DNA of 64,000 nucleotides from Thalassovita taeanensis (GCF_900110775.1 NZ_FOEP01000008.1:62001-126000), one strand, 5' to 3'; positions 41,939 to 51,565 are shown, counted from the stretch's first letter. Numbers and translations are program-made. The notes: generated by a model from the letters alone, not told the origin.

Positions 41939-42325
41939 TCACAGCCCCTCGTCATAGCTATGCGAGCATTCAACGTAGCGGTCCGCATGATCGAGCGTGA
42001 TGCTGTCGGCTGCTATGTCCCAGGTCAGCGTGCCGTAGCCGCCCTCGTTGTTTTCGAACCCCGGGTGATGGTGATAGGCGAGCGACCAGGCGAAATCGCC
42101 CACGGCGGTGGCAAGCGGTTCCGGCAGTTGGACCTCCGCAGGCTGCACAGTCACATCCTCAACATTGCCGGAGTCGCCATAACCTTCGTATTCGGCAGTG
42201 ACCTCGCTGATGCCAAGCGCGCGCAATTGCGCGATCAGCTCCGCTCGGGATGCCTTCAAGGTGGTTTCGCGCTCCGCGCGCCACTGAGCCGCAATCGCGG
42301 CGTAATCGATCTGGGGATTGGTCAT
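41939..42325 (-). CDS. Conserved plasmid protein (DUF6878-like)
   Basis: This 128-residue acidic protein has an N-terminal helix (AAIAAQWRAERETTLKASRA), a Gly-rich strand region (TAEYEGYGDSGNVEDV) and a C-terminal end with HHHPGFENNEGGYGTLTWDI. I associate this with DUF6878, function unknown. It is adjacent to the 41476-41937 gene on the same strand with one base between them. Confidence 0.7.
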   Translation of the reverse strand: MTNPQIDYAAIAAQWRAERETTLKASRAELIAQLRALGISEVTAEYEGYGDSGNVEDVTVQPAEVQLPEPLATAVGDFAWSLAYHHHPGFENNEGGYGTLTWDIAADSITLDHADRYVECSHSYDEGL

Positions 42326-42428
42326 GGGTCCGTCCTCTTGTCTGAATTTGGGGGGCCGGGCGTGGCATTGGTCAGCGCGCGGCCGGAAAGCGCAGACCGA
42401 GCAAACCCCGATCCGCGACGCCCGGCAT

Positions 42429-42448
42429 AAAGCCCGCTTTAACTTTTC
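42429..42448. repeat. Short backbone repeat, copy at 42429
   Basis: AAAGCCCGCTTTAACTTTTC overlaps the stop codon of the large helicase gene. It matches the copies at 46752 and 52065 at 18-19 of 20 positions. The AAAGC/GCTTT core can form a short hairpin and may end transcription. Confidence 0.6.
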
Positions 42449-45400
42449 AGGCGGCTTGTTCTGACGTCACGGCGGCTTCCTGCCTCACGATCCGGGCCAG
42501 AATGCTCCCCGTGTCGATCCCGTCCCCATGCGGTAGGAACACCCGCAGCTGGAAAGCAATGATCTCCGTGAAACACCCCATGACCTTGAGGCCTTCGATC
42601 ATGCCCTTGTCCGCGCCGCCAAGCTCGAGGCGCATCTCGCCTGCGACGCGGCGACGGGTCAGGGTGAGACCCTGGCCCAGATCCACAGGCGCGGTGGTGC
42701 CGAGGGCGGCGGTCAACATCTCCTGCGGTGTTTGCGGGTTGGACACGAGGAAGCGGGCGCGCAGCGCGGCCGCCCCTTCCTCGCTCAGAGTGCGCCCAAT
42801 CATCGCCGTCGCCCCGTCCGGCGTGACCCGGTAGATGCGCTCATTGGTGGTCGGAATGTCCTTCCAGATCGGCAGCAGCAGCCCGGTCAGCAGGTAGAGC
42901 TTGGTCGTGGTGGTTTTTGGCAGGGACGCAGCCTCGGCATCCCAAAGACGTGCGAACTCAGGCCTGTCGATCTCTTCCCAAGCCGAGGACTCAAACCGTG
43001 CCTCTTCGAGATAGCTCGACCCGTTTGGCCGCACCGCCTTGCGCATCAGCGTGACGATGTCCTCGTCATACATCTGCATGGGCCGCGCCGAGATGAGCGC
43101 CGCGCGACCGGAGGCGCGGTTAACCATCGGCAGCTTGTCGGGATTGCGCGATATGGCCTCTTCGGCGCCCAGGACATACACTGGGTCCGTCACCTCAAGT
43201 CCGATGATCCGCGTCACGGCACCGGATTTCGGGCAGGTCCAGAGATCCTCTGTGGAGACCTGTTCGATCCTTTCGCCACGCAGGGTTTCGACGCCGAGAT
43301 CGAGCGTGCCCGCCGCGCGCGCCCGTTCAGTCTGATCGGCAATCCGGCGCATGAACTCGGCAAAGAGCGCGTTCTGCATGTGGATGGGCAGGGCAAGCAC
43401 CCGGTTGAGAAACCGCTGGATCGGGGGAAGCTCCTCAAGGAGCACCCCGTCCTTGTCGATCAGCCGCAGGGCCGTCCAGTCGGTGAAGCTCTCGTAGCTC
43501 ATCGCCTCAGCGCGCCCGGCGGCAAGATCGGCGAAATACCCACGCAGCGCGGCCCGCGCGATCGGGCTTTCGAGATTGTCCTCCTCGCGGAACATGCCCT
43601 GCGAGCCGGTCTCGCGCTGACCCTTGGTCAGGGCCCCCAGCTGGTCGAGGCGTTTGGCTATAGTTGACGTGAAGCGTTTCTCGCCATGCACATCGGAGGT
43701 GCAGACCCGGAAGAACGGCGCGCTGACCTGTGCTGAGCGATGGGTGCGCCCAAGCCCCTGAATGGCCGCATCCGCGCGCCAGCCGGGCTCCAGTAGATAG
43801 TGCCGCCGCCGCTTCTGGTTCTTCGCCGTTTGTGCCGCATGATAGGACCGGCCCGTCCCGCCCGCATCGGAAAAGATAAGGATATCCTTCTCGCCGTCCA
43901 TGAAGGCTTGGGTCTCGGATGAATTGCTGCTGGCGGCGCGTTTCTCGATGAAGAGGTGGCCATCCTCGGCCTTGAGGGGCCGGATGGACCGGCCCGTGAC
44001 CTCTGCTACAGCCTCGTCGCCAAAGGCCCAGAGGATCTGATCGAGCGCCGAGGGGATCGGGGCCAGCGTCATCAACTCCATCATTGCCGCATCGCGCAGG
44101 GCGAGCGCCTCGCGCGAGACAACGAGCGCGCCGGTCTCATCCCGCAAAGGTTCCGCCACCATGTTGCCGTCAATCTCCACGAGCTTTTGCGCATGAATCG
44201 GGAAGGCCTGTTCGAGGTATCCCAGGACGTAGTCGCGCGGCGTTAGCGCGCCCTCGACCAGCTCGTCCTCCGGGTCCATCGTCTCAAGCCGACGTTTCAG
44301 CAGGCTTTCGCCTGTAGAGACCACCTGAATGACGCAAGCCTTGCCCGCCGCCAGATCGTCCGCGATGGCGCGGATGATGGTCGGGGCCTTCATGCCCATC
44401 AGCAGATGATTGAAGAAGCGCTGCTTCGTGCTCTCGAAGCGAGATTTGGCCGAGGCGCGTGCGGCCGAGGCATTGGTCTCGCCCGAGGCGTCGTTGACGC
44501 CGGTCGCAGTCAGCGCCGCTTCGAGATTGTGGTGGATGGTGCGAAACGCTCCAGCGTAGGCGTCGTAGATCTCGATCTGGGCCGAGGTGAGCGCGTGTTC
44601 GAGCACGTCATACTCCACGCCGTCGAAGCTGAGGGCGCGGGCCGTATAGAGCCCGAGCGTCTTGAGATCGCGCGCGACCACCTCCATGGCGGCGACACCG
44701 CCGGCTTCCATCGCAGAAACGAAACTCTCGCGGCTTGGAAAGGGGTATTCAGGGCCCTGCCCCCAGAGACCGAGACGCGCGGCATAGGCGAGGTTGTGCA
44801 CGCTCGTGGCACCCGTGGCAGAGATGTAGAAGACGCGGGCGCGGGGTGCTGCCAGTTGCAGCCGTAGGCCAGCAAGGCCCTGCTGGGAGGGTTTGACCCC
44901 CCTGCCCTGCTCAGACCCTGCCGCGTTCTGCATGGCATGGGCCTCATCGAAGGCAAGAACGCCGTCAAAGTCTTCACCCATCCAGGCGAGGATCTGGCTC
45001 AGTCGCGTGGTGCCGCATTTGCCCGCGGACCGCAGCGTGGCGTAGGTGACGAAGAGGATGCCGTCGCCCATCGGGACGGGCTGGTCCGGTTTCCATTTGG
45101 AAAGCGGCTGAATGTCGGCTGGCGAGCCGCCGAGATCGGTCCAGTCGCGGATGGCGTCCTCGATGAGCGTGGCGGATTTGGAGACCCAGATCGCCTTTCT
45201 GCGCCCGGCCAGCCAGTTCACGAGAATGAGCCCCGCGCATTCGCGCCCCTTGCCGCAACCGGTGCCGTCGCCGAGGAAATAGCCAAGGCGATAGGCACGT
45301 GCATCCGGGTCATCATCGGCGCGCGTCAGCTTGGTCTGGTCGTCATCGATCGCGAACCGACCCGGCAGGTCGCGCCCATGGGCGTCATGCGCCATGATGA

Positions 45401-46709
45401 TGGTCTCGAGCTGCGCCTCGGAGAGATCTCCCTCCTCGATCAACCGTGCGGGCAGGCGCAAGTCATCACGGCCCGTATTTGAGGGCATGGGCGGGGCAAC
45501 CGAGGCCATGGCGATGCTTTCAACGAGCGGCGTGGGATGTTCCTGCGCATCCGCAATCTCGATCCGTTGCGGACGGTAGCGCGCATAGATGTCCGAGATG
45601 GGCATGTTGTTGCGCGGGGTCTGAAGGCTCGTGAAGCTGAGCGGACGGACGGCATTGGCCCTGGCTGTGGGGGCGGTGATAACACCGGCAGCGGTCTTGC
45701 GCGGGACAGATGATCGAACGTTCGGCCGAGCATGAGGGATCGCTTCAACCCGTTGGGCCGGGCTCATCTCGGTCCGTGTTGCGGCCACGGCATCGACAAA
45801 TGGAAGGGCTTCATCCAGATCGCACAAAGTGGCGCGGATTATCTCGCCGCCCTCCTGCACCTTGTCGAAGACCATGAGCTGGGTTTCGACAGAGGTGCCG
45901 AGCTTGCGATAGACCTGTCCCGGCATCGTCAGCGCCAATCGCGGCGTCAGGAGACCGCAGGCGCGGGACCAATGCGCGGCATCGCGTTCGGGCGTGAATC
46001 CCGGCGGCATGATCGCCACCAGCCGCCCACCGGGCGCGAGACGCTTGGCAGCCGCGATGAGATGTTTGGCGGCGATGTGCTTGTCTCGGGAGCGATCGAC
46101 CGAGGAGGCGAAGGGCGGATTCATCACCACGACGTCGGGTAGAACCGGCGTCTGCAGCAGATCGTCGATATGCTCGCCGTCATGGCCCGTCACCTCGCCG
46201 CCGAAAACCGCGCGCAGGAGGCGCTGGCGAAAAGGGTCGATCTCGTTGAGCAAAAGCGTGGCACCGGCCCGGGCGGCGAAAGTAGCCAGGGCACCGGTGC
46301 CAGCCGAGGGCTCCAGCAAAGTCTCGCCCTTGCGAATGGCTGCCGCCCGCACGACCATTGCCGCGAAAGGCAACGGCGTGGAAAATTGCTGCAGCCGGAT
46401 CTGCTGCTCTGACCGGCGGGTTTCCGTCAGCAGCCGTGAGGCAAGCAGCTTTGCAGCGGCGATGTCACCTGCTGCACCGTCCCCACGCAGCACAACCTGG
46501 ATGGCCGCGGCCTGCATCAGGTCATAGGCCATGCGCCAGTCCCAGGCACCGCCGGCATCGCTGCCATGGAACGTCTCGCGCATGATACGCGCGAGCGCTG
46601 AACTGCGCAGGGGCTGGTTGTCGACCTCCGCGCCGATCTGCGCGAGGGCAGAGGTGAGGTTAGCGTCGGAGATTGGGAAAGCCGGGTTTGCCGGTTTGGG
46701 CCTGGACAT
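42447..46709 (-). CDS. Strawberry-notch-type helicase with N-terminal methyltransferase domain
   Basis: From the ATG at 46709 this is 1420 residues. The N-terminal ~350 residues are an SAM-dependent methyltransferase with LLEPSAGTGALATFAA and VVVMNPPFASS. The middle is a superfamily-2 helicase of the strawberry-notch type (GDGTGCGKGRECAG, DGVLAFDEAHAM, YISATGA). The C-terminal helicase half has IFSDAGGTGRSYHA and QGLGRTHRSAQ. Such proteins recur on alphaproteobacterial plasmids; the role, perhaps DNA protection during transfer, is unproved. Confidence 0.9.
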   Translation of the reverse strand: MSRPKPANPAFPISDANLTSALAQIGAEVDNQPLRSSALARIMRETFHGSDAGGAWDWRMAYDLMQAAAIQVVLRGDGAAGDIAAAKLLASRLLTETRRSEQQIRLQQFSTPLPFAAMVVRAAAIRKGETLLEPSAGTGALATFAARAGATLLLNEIDPFRQRLLRAVFGGEVTGHDGEHIDDLLQTPVLPDVVVMNPPFASSVDRSRDKHIAAKHLIAAAKRLAPGGRLVAIMPPGFTPERDAAHWSRACGLLTPRLALTMPGQVYRKLGTSVETQLMVFDKVQEGGEIIRATLCDLDEALPFVDAVAATRTEMSPAQRVEAIPHARPNVRSSVPRKTAAGVITAPTARANAVRPLSFTSLQTPRNNMPISDIYARYRPQRIEIADAQEHPTPLVESIAMASVAPPMPSNTGRDDLRLPARLIEEGDLSEAQLETIIMAHDAHGRDLPGRFAIDDDQTKLTRADDDPDARAYRLGYFLGDGTGCGKGRECAGLILVNWLAGRRKAIWVSKSATLIEDAIRDWTDLGGSPADIQPLSKWKPDQPVPMGDGILFVTYATLRSAGKCGTTRLSQILAWMGEDFDGVLAFDEAHAMQNAAGSEQGRGVKPSQQGLAGLRLQLAAPRARVFYISATGATSVHNLAYAARLGLWGQGPEYPFPSRESFVSAMEAGGVAAMEVVARDLKTLGLYTARALSFDGVEYDVLEHALTSAQIEIYDAYAGAFRTIHHNLEAALTATGVNDASGETNASAARASAKSRFESTKQRFFNHLLMGMKAPTIIRAIADDLAAGKACVIQVVSTGESLLKRRLETMDPEDELVEGALTPRDYVLGYLEQAFPIHAQKLVEIDGNMVAEPLRDETGALVVSREALALRDAAMMELMTLAPIPSALDQILWAFGDEAVAEVTGRSIRPLKAEDGHLFIEKRAASSNSSETQAFMDGEKDILIFSDAGGTGRSYHAAQTAKNQKRRRHYLLEPGWRADAAIQGLGRTHRSAQVSAPFFRVCTSDVHGEKRFTSTIAKRLDQLGALTKGQRETGSQGMFREEDNLESPIARAALRGYFADLAAGRAEAMSYESFTDWTALRLIDKDGVLLEELPPIQRFLNRVLALPIHMQNALFAEFMRRIADQTERARAAGTLDLGVETLRGERIEQVSTEDLWTCPKSGAVTRIIGLEVTDPVYVLGAEEAISRNPDKLPMVNRASGRAALISARPMQMYDEDIVTLMRKAVRPNGSSYLEEARFESSAWEEIDRPEFARLWDAEAASLPKTTTTKLYLLTGLLLPIWKDIPTTNERIYRVTPDGATAMIGRTLSEEGAAALRARFLVSNPQTPQEMLTAALGTTAPVDLGQGLTLTRRRVAGEMRLELGGADKGMIEGLKVMGCFTEIIAFQLRVFLPHGDGIDTGSILARIVRQEAAVTSEQAA

Positions 46710-46751
46710 GGGGATTTTCCTTTGGATCAGGGTCTGAGTTCCAAAGGACAA

Positions 46752-46771
46752 AAAGCCCGCTTTCGCTTTTC
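46752..46771 (-). repeat. Short backbone repeat and mini-terminator, copy at 46752
   Basis: AAAGCCCGCTTTCGCTTTTC. On the minus strand AAAAGC and GCTTTTTG form a hairpin with a T-run. It lies between the stop of the 46811-46963 gene and the start of the helicase gene. Confidence 0.65.
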
Positions 46772-46810
46772 AGGATGGCGGGGTCAGACCGCGCTGCCCC
46801 CAAGGCTTGG

Positions 46811-46963
46811 TCAGGACTTGGGTTCGACCTGCCGCTTCGCATCAATCAATGCCTGTGCGGCCTGCATCACCTGAACTTGAGATGTTCCCGAGCGTGCATC
46901 CTCCAGCGCGGCCTGCACCTGCGCGCAAAACCAGGCGTCATAAGAATTCGCTTCAGCGGCCAT
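46811..46963 (-). CDS. Stability-determinant-like small antitoxin
   Basis: From the ATG at 46963 this is 50 residues: ANSYDAWFCAQVQAALEDAR, then QVMQAAQALIDAKRQVE. It fits the short helical antitoxins (stability determinants) that normally pair with ParE/RelE toxins. No ParE-like gene lies beside it; the next minus-strand genes are the helicase and a 54-residue unknown. It may be an orphan or may protect against a chromosomal toxin. Confidence 0.62.
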   Translation of the reverse strand: MAAEANSYDAWFCAQVQAALEDARSGTSQVQVMQAAQALIDAKRQVEPKS

Positions 46964-47117
46964 GGAAATGCTCCTCGAGAGCTTTATCCAGAAGCTTGCC
47001 AAGGCCATGGGGCATGTCTGCAACGTGCACCGCGACTGGCAAACGGCCCCGCTTCATCTGGGACGCGCATTGCTCATCGAGACCAAGAAGTGGCCCTTCC
47101 TTTCCCGTTTCGTCCAT
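46953..47117 (-). CDS. Small hypothetical protein
   Basis: From the ATG at 47117 this is 54 residues (MKRGRLPVAVHVADMPHGLG in the middle, ending in a helix with HFHGR). Its end overlaps the start of the antitoxin-like gene by 11 bases, which supports translation. No family was recognised. A longer reading to 47240 is less likely. Confidence 0.5.
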   Translation of the reverse strand: MDETGKEGPLLGLDEQCASQMKRGRLPVAVHVADMPHGLGKLLDKALEEHFHGR

Positions 47118-47217
47118 TGCGTTTTCTCCAACCGTGTTAAGGCGTGAGGTTACATCACCTTGCGTGATATCGTAAACGGCGGTGCCGTTAGGGTCGCAGA
47201 AAATCATCCTAGGCCAC

Positions 47218-47736
47218 TTACCGATCGGGCGCCGCTTCAAGGGAAGTTTCGAACCGCTTGTCCGCCGCCGCGGCTTCTTTCAGGAGCGCGTCAAAATTGT
47301 CAGGTGGGTTGCCATCTTCCAGCATCCCTTTGAACGTCGCATAGGCATCCGTCTTGCTGCCATAGGCGCGCAGGGTCTTGTCGTCGTTCACCCAGGCCAC
47401 CACGATGACCTTCGCATCGCTGTTGAACCGGTAGAACAACCGATACTGTTGGAAGAATTTCGCCCGGAACCAGTGCTTGCGGTGATCGCCGAGTGTGCCG
47501 CCTTGCCGGAAGGCGGCGGCACCCGGATCTGCCGGTATGGCCTCGGTGACCAGCTTGAAGATGGCGGCCAGCCGTTTCGTGGAATTCTTCTTGCGCCAGG
47601 TCTTGGGATCGCGTGCCTTACGCGCCTCGACTTCCTCGATCAGCCCTTCGAGCTGGTCCAGAAAGAGCGGATGCGCATAAATCGACCATCCGTTTACGAC
47701 AAGGGGCGCTTGGGCGGGCACGCTATCGCCGCTCAT
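47218..47736 (-). CDS. yhaV: YhaV-family toxin (ribonuclease) of a PrlF-YhaV pair
   Basis: This 172-residue protein has the YhaV opening VVNGWSIYAHPLFLDQLEGL and the RelE-fold core HWFRAKFFQQYRLFYRF and KVIVVAWVNDDKTLRAYG. YhaV cleaves mRNA and is neutralised by PrlF, encoded directly upstream with a four-base overlap. The pair should stabilise the plasmid. Confidence 0.92.
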   Translation of the reverse strand: MSGDSVPAQAPLVVNGWSIYAHPLFLDQLEGLIEEVEARKARDPKTWRKKNSTKRLAAIFKLVTEAIPADPGAAAFRQGGTLGDHRKHWFRAKFFQQYRLFYRFNSDAKVIVVAWVNDDKTLRAYGSKTDAYATFKGMLEDGNPPDNFDALLKEAAAADKRFETSLEAAPDR

Positions 47737-48059
47737 TCATCCTCGAGCGATAGCGGCGCATCGAGATCGACGTCAACGTCTCCGACCAGTGCTGCAAGAC
47801 GGTCATGCAAAGCCCCATCGAACGCCCGAATGCGGTCCGGATGCGCTTTGATATCGGCCTCGACAAAATCGAGAAAGGCTCCGAGCACAGGATCTTCCTC
47901 GTCGCTGCGCACGGGCTCGATATAGACCCTGCCACTCGGCTCGGTGCAGTAACGAATCTGGTCGCCCTTGCCCAGCTTGAGCTGTTTGCGCACACTCGCC
48001 GGCACGGTCGTCTGATACCGATCCGTGAGTTTCGAGACATCTTGTGCGAGGGCTGTCAT
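47733..48059 (-). CDS. prlF: PrlF-family antitoxin (AbrB/MazE fold)
   Basis: From the ATG at 48059 this is 108 residues with a swapped-hairpin AbrB DNA-binding motif (KLTDRYQTTVPASVRKQLKL, then GDQIRYCTEPSGRVYIEP) and an acidic C-terminal half that should wrap the toxin. It lies upstream of and overlaps yhaV, the standard order, and is expected to repress the operon together with the toxin. Confidence 0.92.
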   Translation of the reverse strand: MTALAQDVSKLTDRYQTTVPASVRKQLKLGKGDQIRYCTEPSGRVYIEPVRSDEEDPVLGAFLDFVEADIKAHPDRIRAFDGALHDRLAALVGDVDVDLDAPLSLEDE

Positions 48060-48184
48060 GGCAGTCTCCTGAAAGAATGGGGGTCTTTGCTGCTTGCGAT
48101 AGGTAATGCATTTGCATTGCCTAGTCAAGATTCGACGCAGGATCTGCTGTCACCGGGCAGGTCGATGAACCGTCCGGCGCTGAC

Positions 48185-48838
48185 TTATTCTCGCCCCGCC
48201 AGAAACTCCGCCAGCACAGGACTGGCCTCGCCTTTTGCGGAGCTGAGCAGCTCCGAGCCCGCAAGCGAGGCCTTCGACAGGCGTACGAGCCCACCGGTTT
48301 CCTCGATGCGGTAGCAGCGGCGTTTTTGCCGCCCCCGCTTGTAGTGCGTCGCGGTGACGATCTGGCATGTACTGCCATCGGTGAGCGTCACGGGCGTGGC
48401 GAGCCTGATCTTGTCGCCTTCCTCGTAGTCCGGGATCGCAGTCCAATTCCGGCAGCGCTGACGCCAGTCCTGGGCGTAGCTGTCCGGGTCTTTCAGGTCG
48501 GAGAGAAGCTCGATCAGCCCAAGCGGAGCACGAGATTCGTTCGGGCCAGCACTTTCCTCCATGTCCTTGTAGCCCCAGCAGCCGTCATCGTATCGGGTGA
48601 GGAAGACAGCCCCGAAAGTGATGGAGCCATCCGCATCGGTGACATAGGTCGTGTCTTCGACAGGGGTGCCGTCGAGATTGGTGACCTTTGCCGCCGCATA
48701 CCAGGTTGAGCCGACCTTGCAGGCCTTGACCAGTTCGGTTTTGCGCGTTTCGCCCTCAAAAGTGCAGAGCCGGGTGATCTCCTCTCTCTCATCCACGTAG
48801 GTTTTAACGCGGCCGTCGGTGTAGAAAAGCCATCCCAT
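48185..48838 (-). CDS. Conserved plasmid protein (DUF6927-like)
   Basis: This 217-residue protein is strand-rich, opening MGWLFYTDGRVKTYVDEREE, with YAAAKVTNLDGTPVEDTTYV and FLTRYDDGCWGYKDMEE, and a basic KRGRQKRRCYRIEE segment. I associate this with DUF6927; function is unknown. The start overlaps the stop of the gene at 48838-49431. Confidence 0.75.
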   Translation of the reverse strand: MGWLFYTDGRVKTYVDEREEITRLCTFEGETRKTELVKACKVGSTWYAAAKVTNLDGTPVEDTTYVTDADGSITFGAVFLTRYDDGCWGYKDMEESAGPNESRAPLGLIELLSDLKDPDSYAQDWRQRCRNWTAIPDYEEGDKIRLATPVTLTDGSTCQIVTATHYKRGRQKRRCYRIEETGGLVRLSKASLAGSELLSSAKGEASPVLAEFLAGRE

Positions 48839-49431
48839 TATGCCGCCCTCCGGTCATCGATTTCCATCAGGGCATCGAGCGGCACGCGGTAGGGCTGCAT
48901 GGCGTCGAAATCCTCGCAATTACCGCAGTTCTGCACGATCGCGAAGGTGTCGCAGGCATCCTTGAGGATGACACGGAAGGTGCCGCCGAGGCCCGAGGGC
49001 ACCTCGTAGATTCCGCCGATGAGGTAGTCCGAGGCGCGGCGCACGAAGACGCGGATGCTGTGGCCATCGGTGGCGAGCCGGATCGCACCCCGCCCCCGGT
49101 CGATGAGCACCTGCACGTCGTCCAGGATGTCGGTGTAGAACTGACCGGTCAGGTCGCGAAACGCCATGCGGCGCTGCGCCATCCAGTCGGTATCCCGGAA
49201 CGGGTTCATGCCATCGGCGAAGGCGAAGGAGGGATCGGCCTGCTCGGTGGTGACGATGCGGGTGGTCGTGCCATCGATGCCGTTCGAGCGCAGATGCACC
49301 CCGTTGCCCACGATGAGGATAAGGGCGGGCCCGCCCACGGGTCCGTTCCAATTGGGCAGGAAGGTTTTGCAGGCGCGCGCATGTGCGATTTGCGCCGCAA
49401 CAGCGGACGCAGAAAACTTGAGAATAGCCAT
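48838..49431 (-). CDS. Conserved plasmid protein, unknown function
   Basis: This 197-residue protein opens with ILKFSASAVAAQIAHARACK and has ALILIVGNGVHLRSNGIDGT, RDLTGQFYTDILDDVQVLID and a cysteine pair CGNCED near the C-terminus. Composition and codon use are those of a real gene. No family was recognised. It forms a pair with the 48185-48838 gene (one-base overlap) and follows the ParB-like gene. Confidence 0.75.
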   Translation of the reverse strand: MAILKFSASAVAAQIAHARACKTFLPNWNGPVGGPALILIVGNGVHLRSNGIDGTTTRIVTTEQADPSFAFADGMNPFRDTDWMAQRRMAFRDLTGQFYTDILDDVQVLIDRGRGAIRLATDGHSIRVFVRRASDYLIGGIYEVPSGLGGTFRVILKDACDTFAIVQNCGNCEDFDAMQPYRVPLDALMEIDDRRAA

Positions 49432-49503
49432 GGGGATGTCTTTCTGTTCGGTTGGGAAGGGTCGACCCGCGCGGGGAATGCCTCGCGCGGGGCGCGTGAT
49501 GGC

Positions 49504-51486
49504 TCAGGCCGCTTGCGCGACCTCGCTGTCAGGCTCGGGGGTTTCCGCAGCGGGCTCCGCCTCGTCACAGGCGACACCGGCGGTCTGCATCATCGGCGGG
49601 CACCAGGCGGCCACGGCAGCGCGCTGCGCGTCCTTGAGCGTGGCGAAGGGTTCGGCGAAGAGCTTGTCACAAAAGGCGACGATCTCCTTCTTGCTCGACG
49701 AGGCCAACGTCACCGCCTCCTGGGCCAGACCCAGATCCTCGCCGAGGATCTTCAGAAGCCAGGCCTTCTTGAAGCGGTTGAAGAGCGCCGCGTTCGGCGT
49801 CCAATGCGCGCGAATGTCGGGCATGATCTCGATCTCGAAATCATGCATCAGGCTGTCGCGCCGAGGATCCCGCGCGAAGCAGGACTGCGTGGTGCTGGCC
49901 GTGGCATAGGCGACGAGTTTGGCCTTCTCCCCTGCCTCCAGCGCGCGAAACGCCGCGAACTGATCGGCGGGCGGGTGGGTGTCGTCAAGCCAGGACAGAT
50001 CAAGCGCATCATGTGCCGCGGCCACCTGCTCGAGCGAGGTCTCGTCGATCTCGTCCATCTTGGCATGGCTGCGGTATTCCTTGCGGGCCTCGATCTTGAT
50101 CGCCTGCGTGACACTCATGCCGCTGGCCAGAACGTCACTGACCAGCTTGAAGAGCGTCAGATCGAGCGTGGCCTCCGGATGCAGCGCCATCGCGGCCCCA
50201 AGCGCCATGGCTCGCTCGGTCTTGAGGTCCTCAGCCAGTGAGGCTGGGTAGGTGATTTCACCGGCGTCCGGGGCCTCCTCCCCCGTCGGGTCGGCCGACG
50301 AGCCGCGCGCGCCTTCCACTTTCACGGTGTCTTCCGGGCGGACGAGGCCCACATGGAGGGTCACCTGCCCGCCCGACCACGACGCGATCACGCCAGACCG
50401 CGCCAGGTCCTCGGCGCTGTAGGCCTCCTGCAGGTCGCGAGCTTCCTCCTCCAGAGCGTCGACGCGGTCGTAAAGGGCATTGTAGGCACCGTCCTCGAGC
50501 CCCTCATCCTCCATTTCGAGCTGCAATTTCTCAAGCTCGGCGGTGATCTCATCGATGCGCTTCTGGGCAGCCTCATCCGGCTCGATCGGGCCGGGATAGA
50601 CGCGGCCGTAGTCGGCCATGGTCGCGTAATCATAGCGGACCATCGCATCGGCCCAGGCAAAGCCCAGCTTTATGCGAGCCTCTTCGGCGGTGGCACCGAG
50701 CTTCTCAAGCAGGATGGTTTCGACCAGCGCCGCATCCTCAAGCACGGAATGCTCTTCCAGAAGGTCAGCCGCGACGGCACCGCCACGCGCCTCGTAGTCT
50801 TCACGCACGAAAGCCCCGATATCATCGCTGACCTGCACGCCGCGGGATTTGAGGGCCTGACGGACCGTGTAGGCCTGCAGATAGCCGCCGTCCTTCGTGA
50901 GCGCCTCGAAGACCTCGCGCTGCGCCTCCTGGCTCGGGTGCTCGGCGAAGGCCTTCATTGTGTCGAGCGTGATCACCTTGCCCCGGGCTGCGGCGCGGAT
51001 GTCGGGGTGGATCAGGCCATAGCGCAACCGGCCTTTCACGGCGGCCACCGTGGTGCCGAAGGTCTTTGCGATGGTCTCGGCCGTCTGGCCGTCAACGTCC
51101 ATCATCCGGCCGAAGGCCTCGAACTCGTCGATTGCGTTCATCGGCGCCTGGGTGATGTTCTCGGCCAGCGACAGTGCCGTGGTGACGTCGCAGTCTTCCG
51201 GCACAAGGCGGCAGTCCACCTTGGTCTTCGCAGTGAACCCCTTGGTGGTCTTGTCGGCGATCAGCTCCTTCAGGGCTGCATGGCGCCGGCCACCGGCGAG
51301 GACAGCATATTTGCCGTCAAGCTTCTGGACCAAGAGCGGCTGGAGCAGGCCCAGAATAGCGATACTGGCCTTCAGATGGGCGATGTTCTCAGGATCATAG
51401 GTTTCCGGAGAGTTGCTGCGCACATTGGCAGGATGCGGGACCAGATCGCCGATGGCGACGGTAAGGGGGGCAAAGCTTGTGGTCAT
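49504..51486 (-). CDS. Large ParB/KorB-like DNA-binding protein
   Basis: This 660-residue protein has a ParB N-terminal domain (IGDLVPHPANVR, AVLAGGRRHAAL) and the CTP/arginine motif region with LSLAENITQAPMNAIDEFEA, followed by a KorB-type helix-turn-helix (AETIAKTFGTTVAAVKGRL). The long C-terminal part is acidic and helical. It is distinct from RepB, so the plasmid has two ParB-type proteins. In this backbone it may regulate or protect DNA rather than partition it. Confidence 0.9.
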   Translation of the reverse strand: MTTSFAPLTVAIGDLVPHPANVRSNSPETYDPENIAHLKASIAILGLLQPLLVQKLDGKYAVLAGGRRHAALKELIADKTTKGFTAKTKVDCRLVPEDCDVTTALSLAENITQAPMNAIDEFEAFGRMMDVDGQTAETIAKTFGTTVAAVKGRLRYGLIHPDIRAAARGKVITLDTMKAFAEHPSQEAQREVFEALTKDGGYLQAYTVRQALKSRGVQVSDDIGAFVREDYEARGGAVAADLLEEHSVLEDAALVETILLEKLGATAEEARIKLGFAWADAMVRYDYATMADYGRVYPGPIEPDEAAQKRIDEITAELEKLQLEMEDEGLEDGAYNALYDRVDALEEEARDLQEAYSAEDLARSGVIASWSGGQVTLHVGLVRPEDTVKVEGARGSSADPTGEEAPDAGEITYPASLAEDLKTERAMALGAAMALHPEATLDLTLFKLVSDVLASGMSVTQAIKIEARKEYRSHAKMDEIDETSLEQVAAAHDALDLSWLDDTHPPADQFAAFRALEAGEKAKLVAYATASTTQSCFARDPRRDSLMHDFEIEIMPDIRAHWTPNAALFNRFKKAWLLKILGEDLGLAQEAVTLASSSKKEIVAFCDKLFAEPFATLKDAQRAAVAAWCPPMMQTAGVACDEAEPAAETPEPDSEVAQAA

Positions 51487-51565
51487 GGGATATCCTTCCA
51501 GGTGGGTGAGGTGTGGCCCGCGCGCTTGCGCGTGACCAATCCCCGGCTTCAGGGATCACCACGAC

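Noticed and set aside
42732-43667. Plus-strand open frame of about 310 codons
   Set aside because: It is a shadow of the 1420-residue helicase gene on the minus strand.
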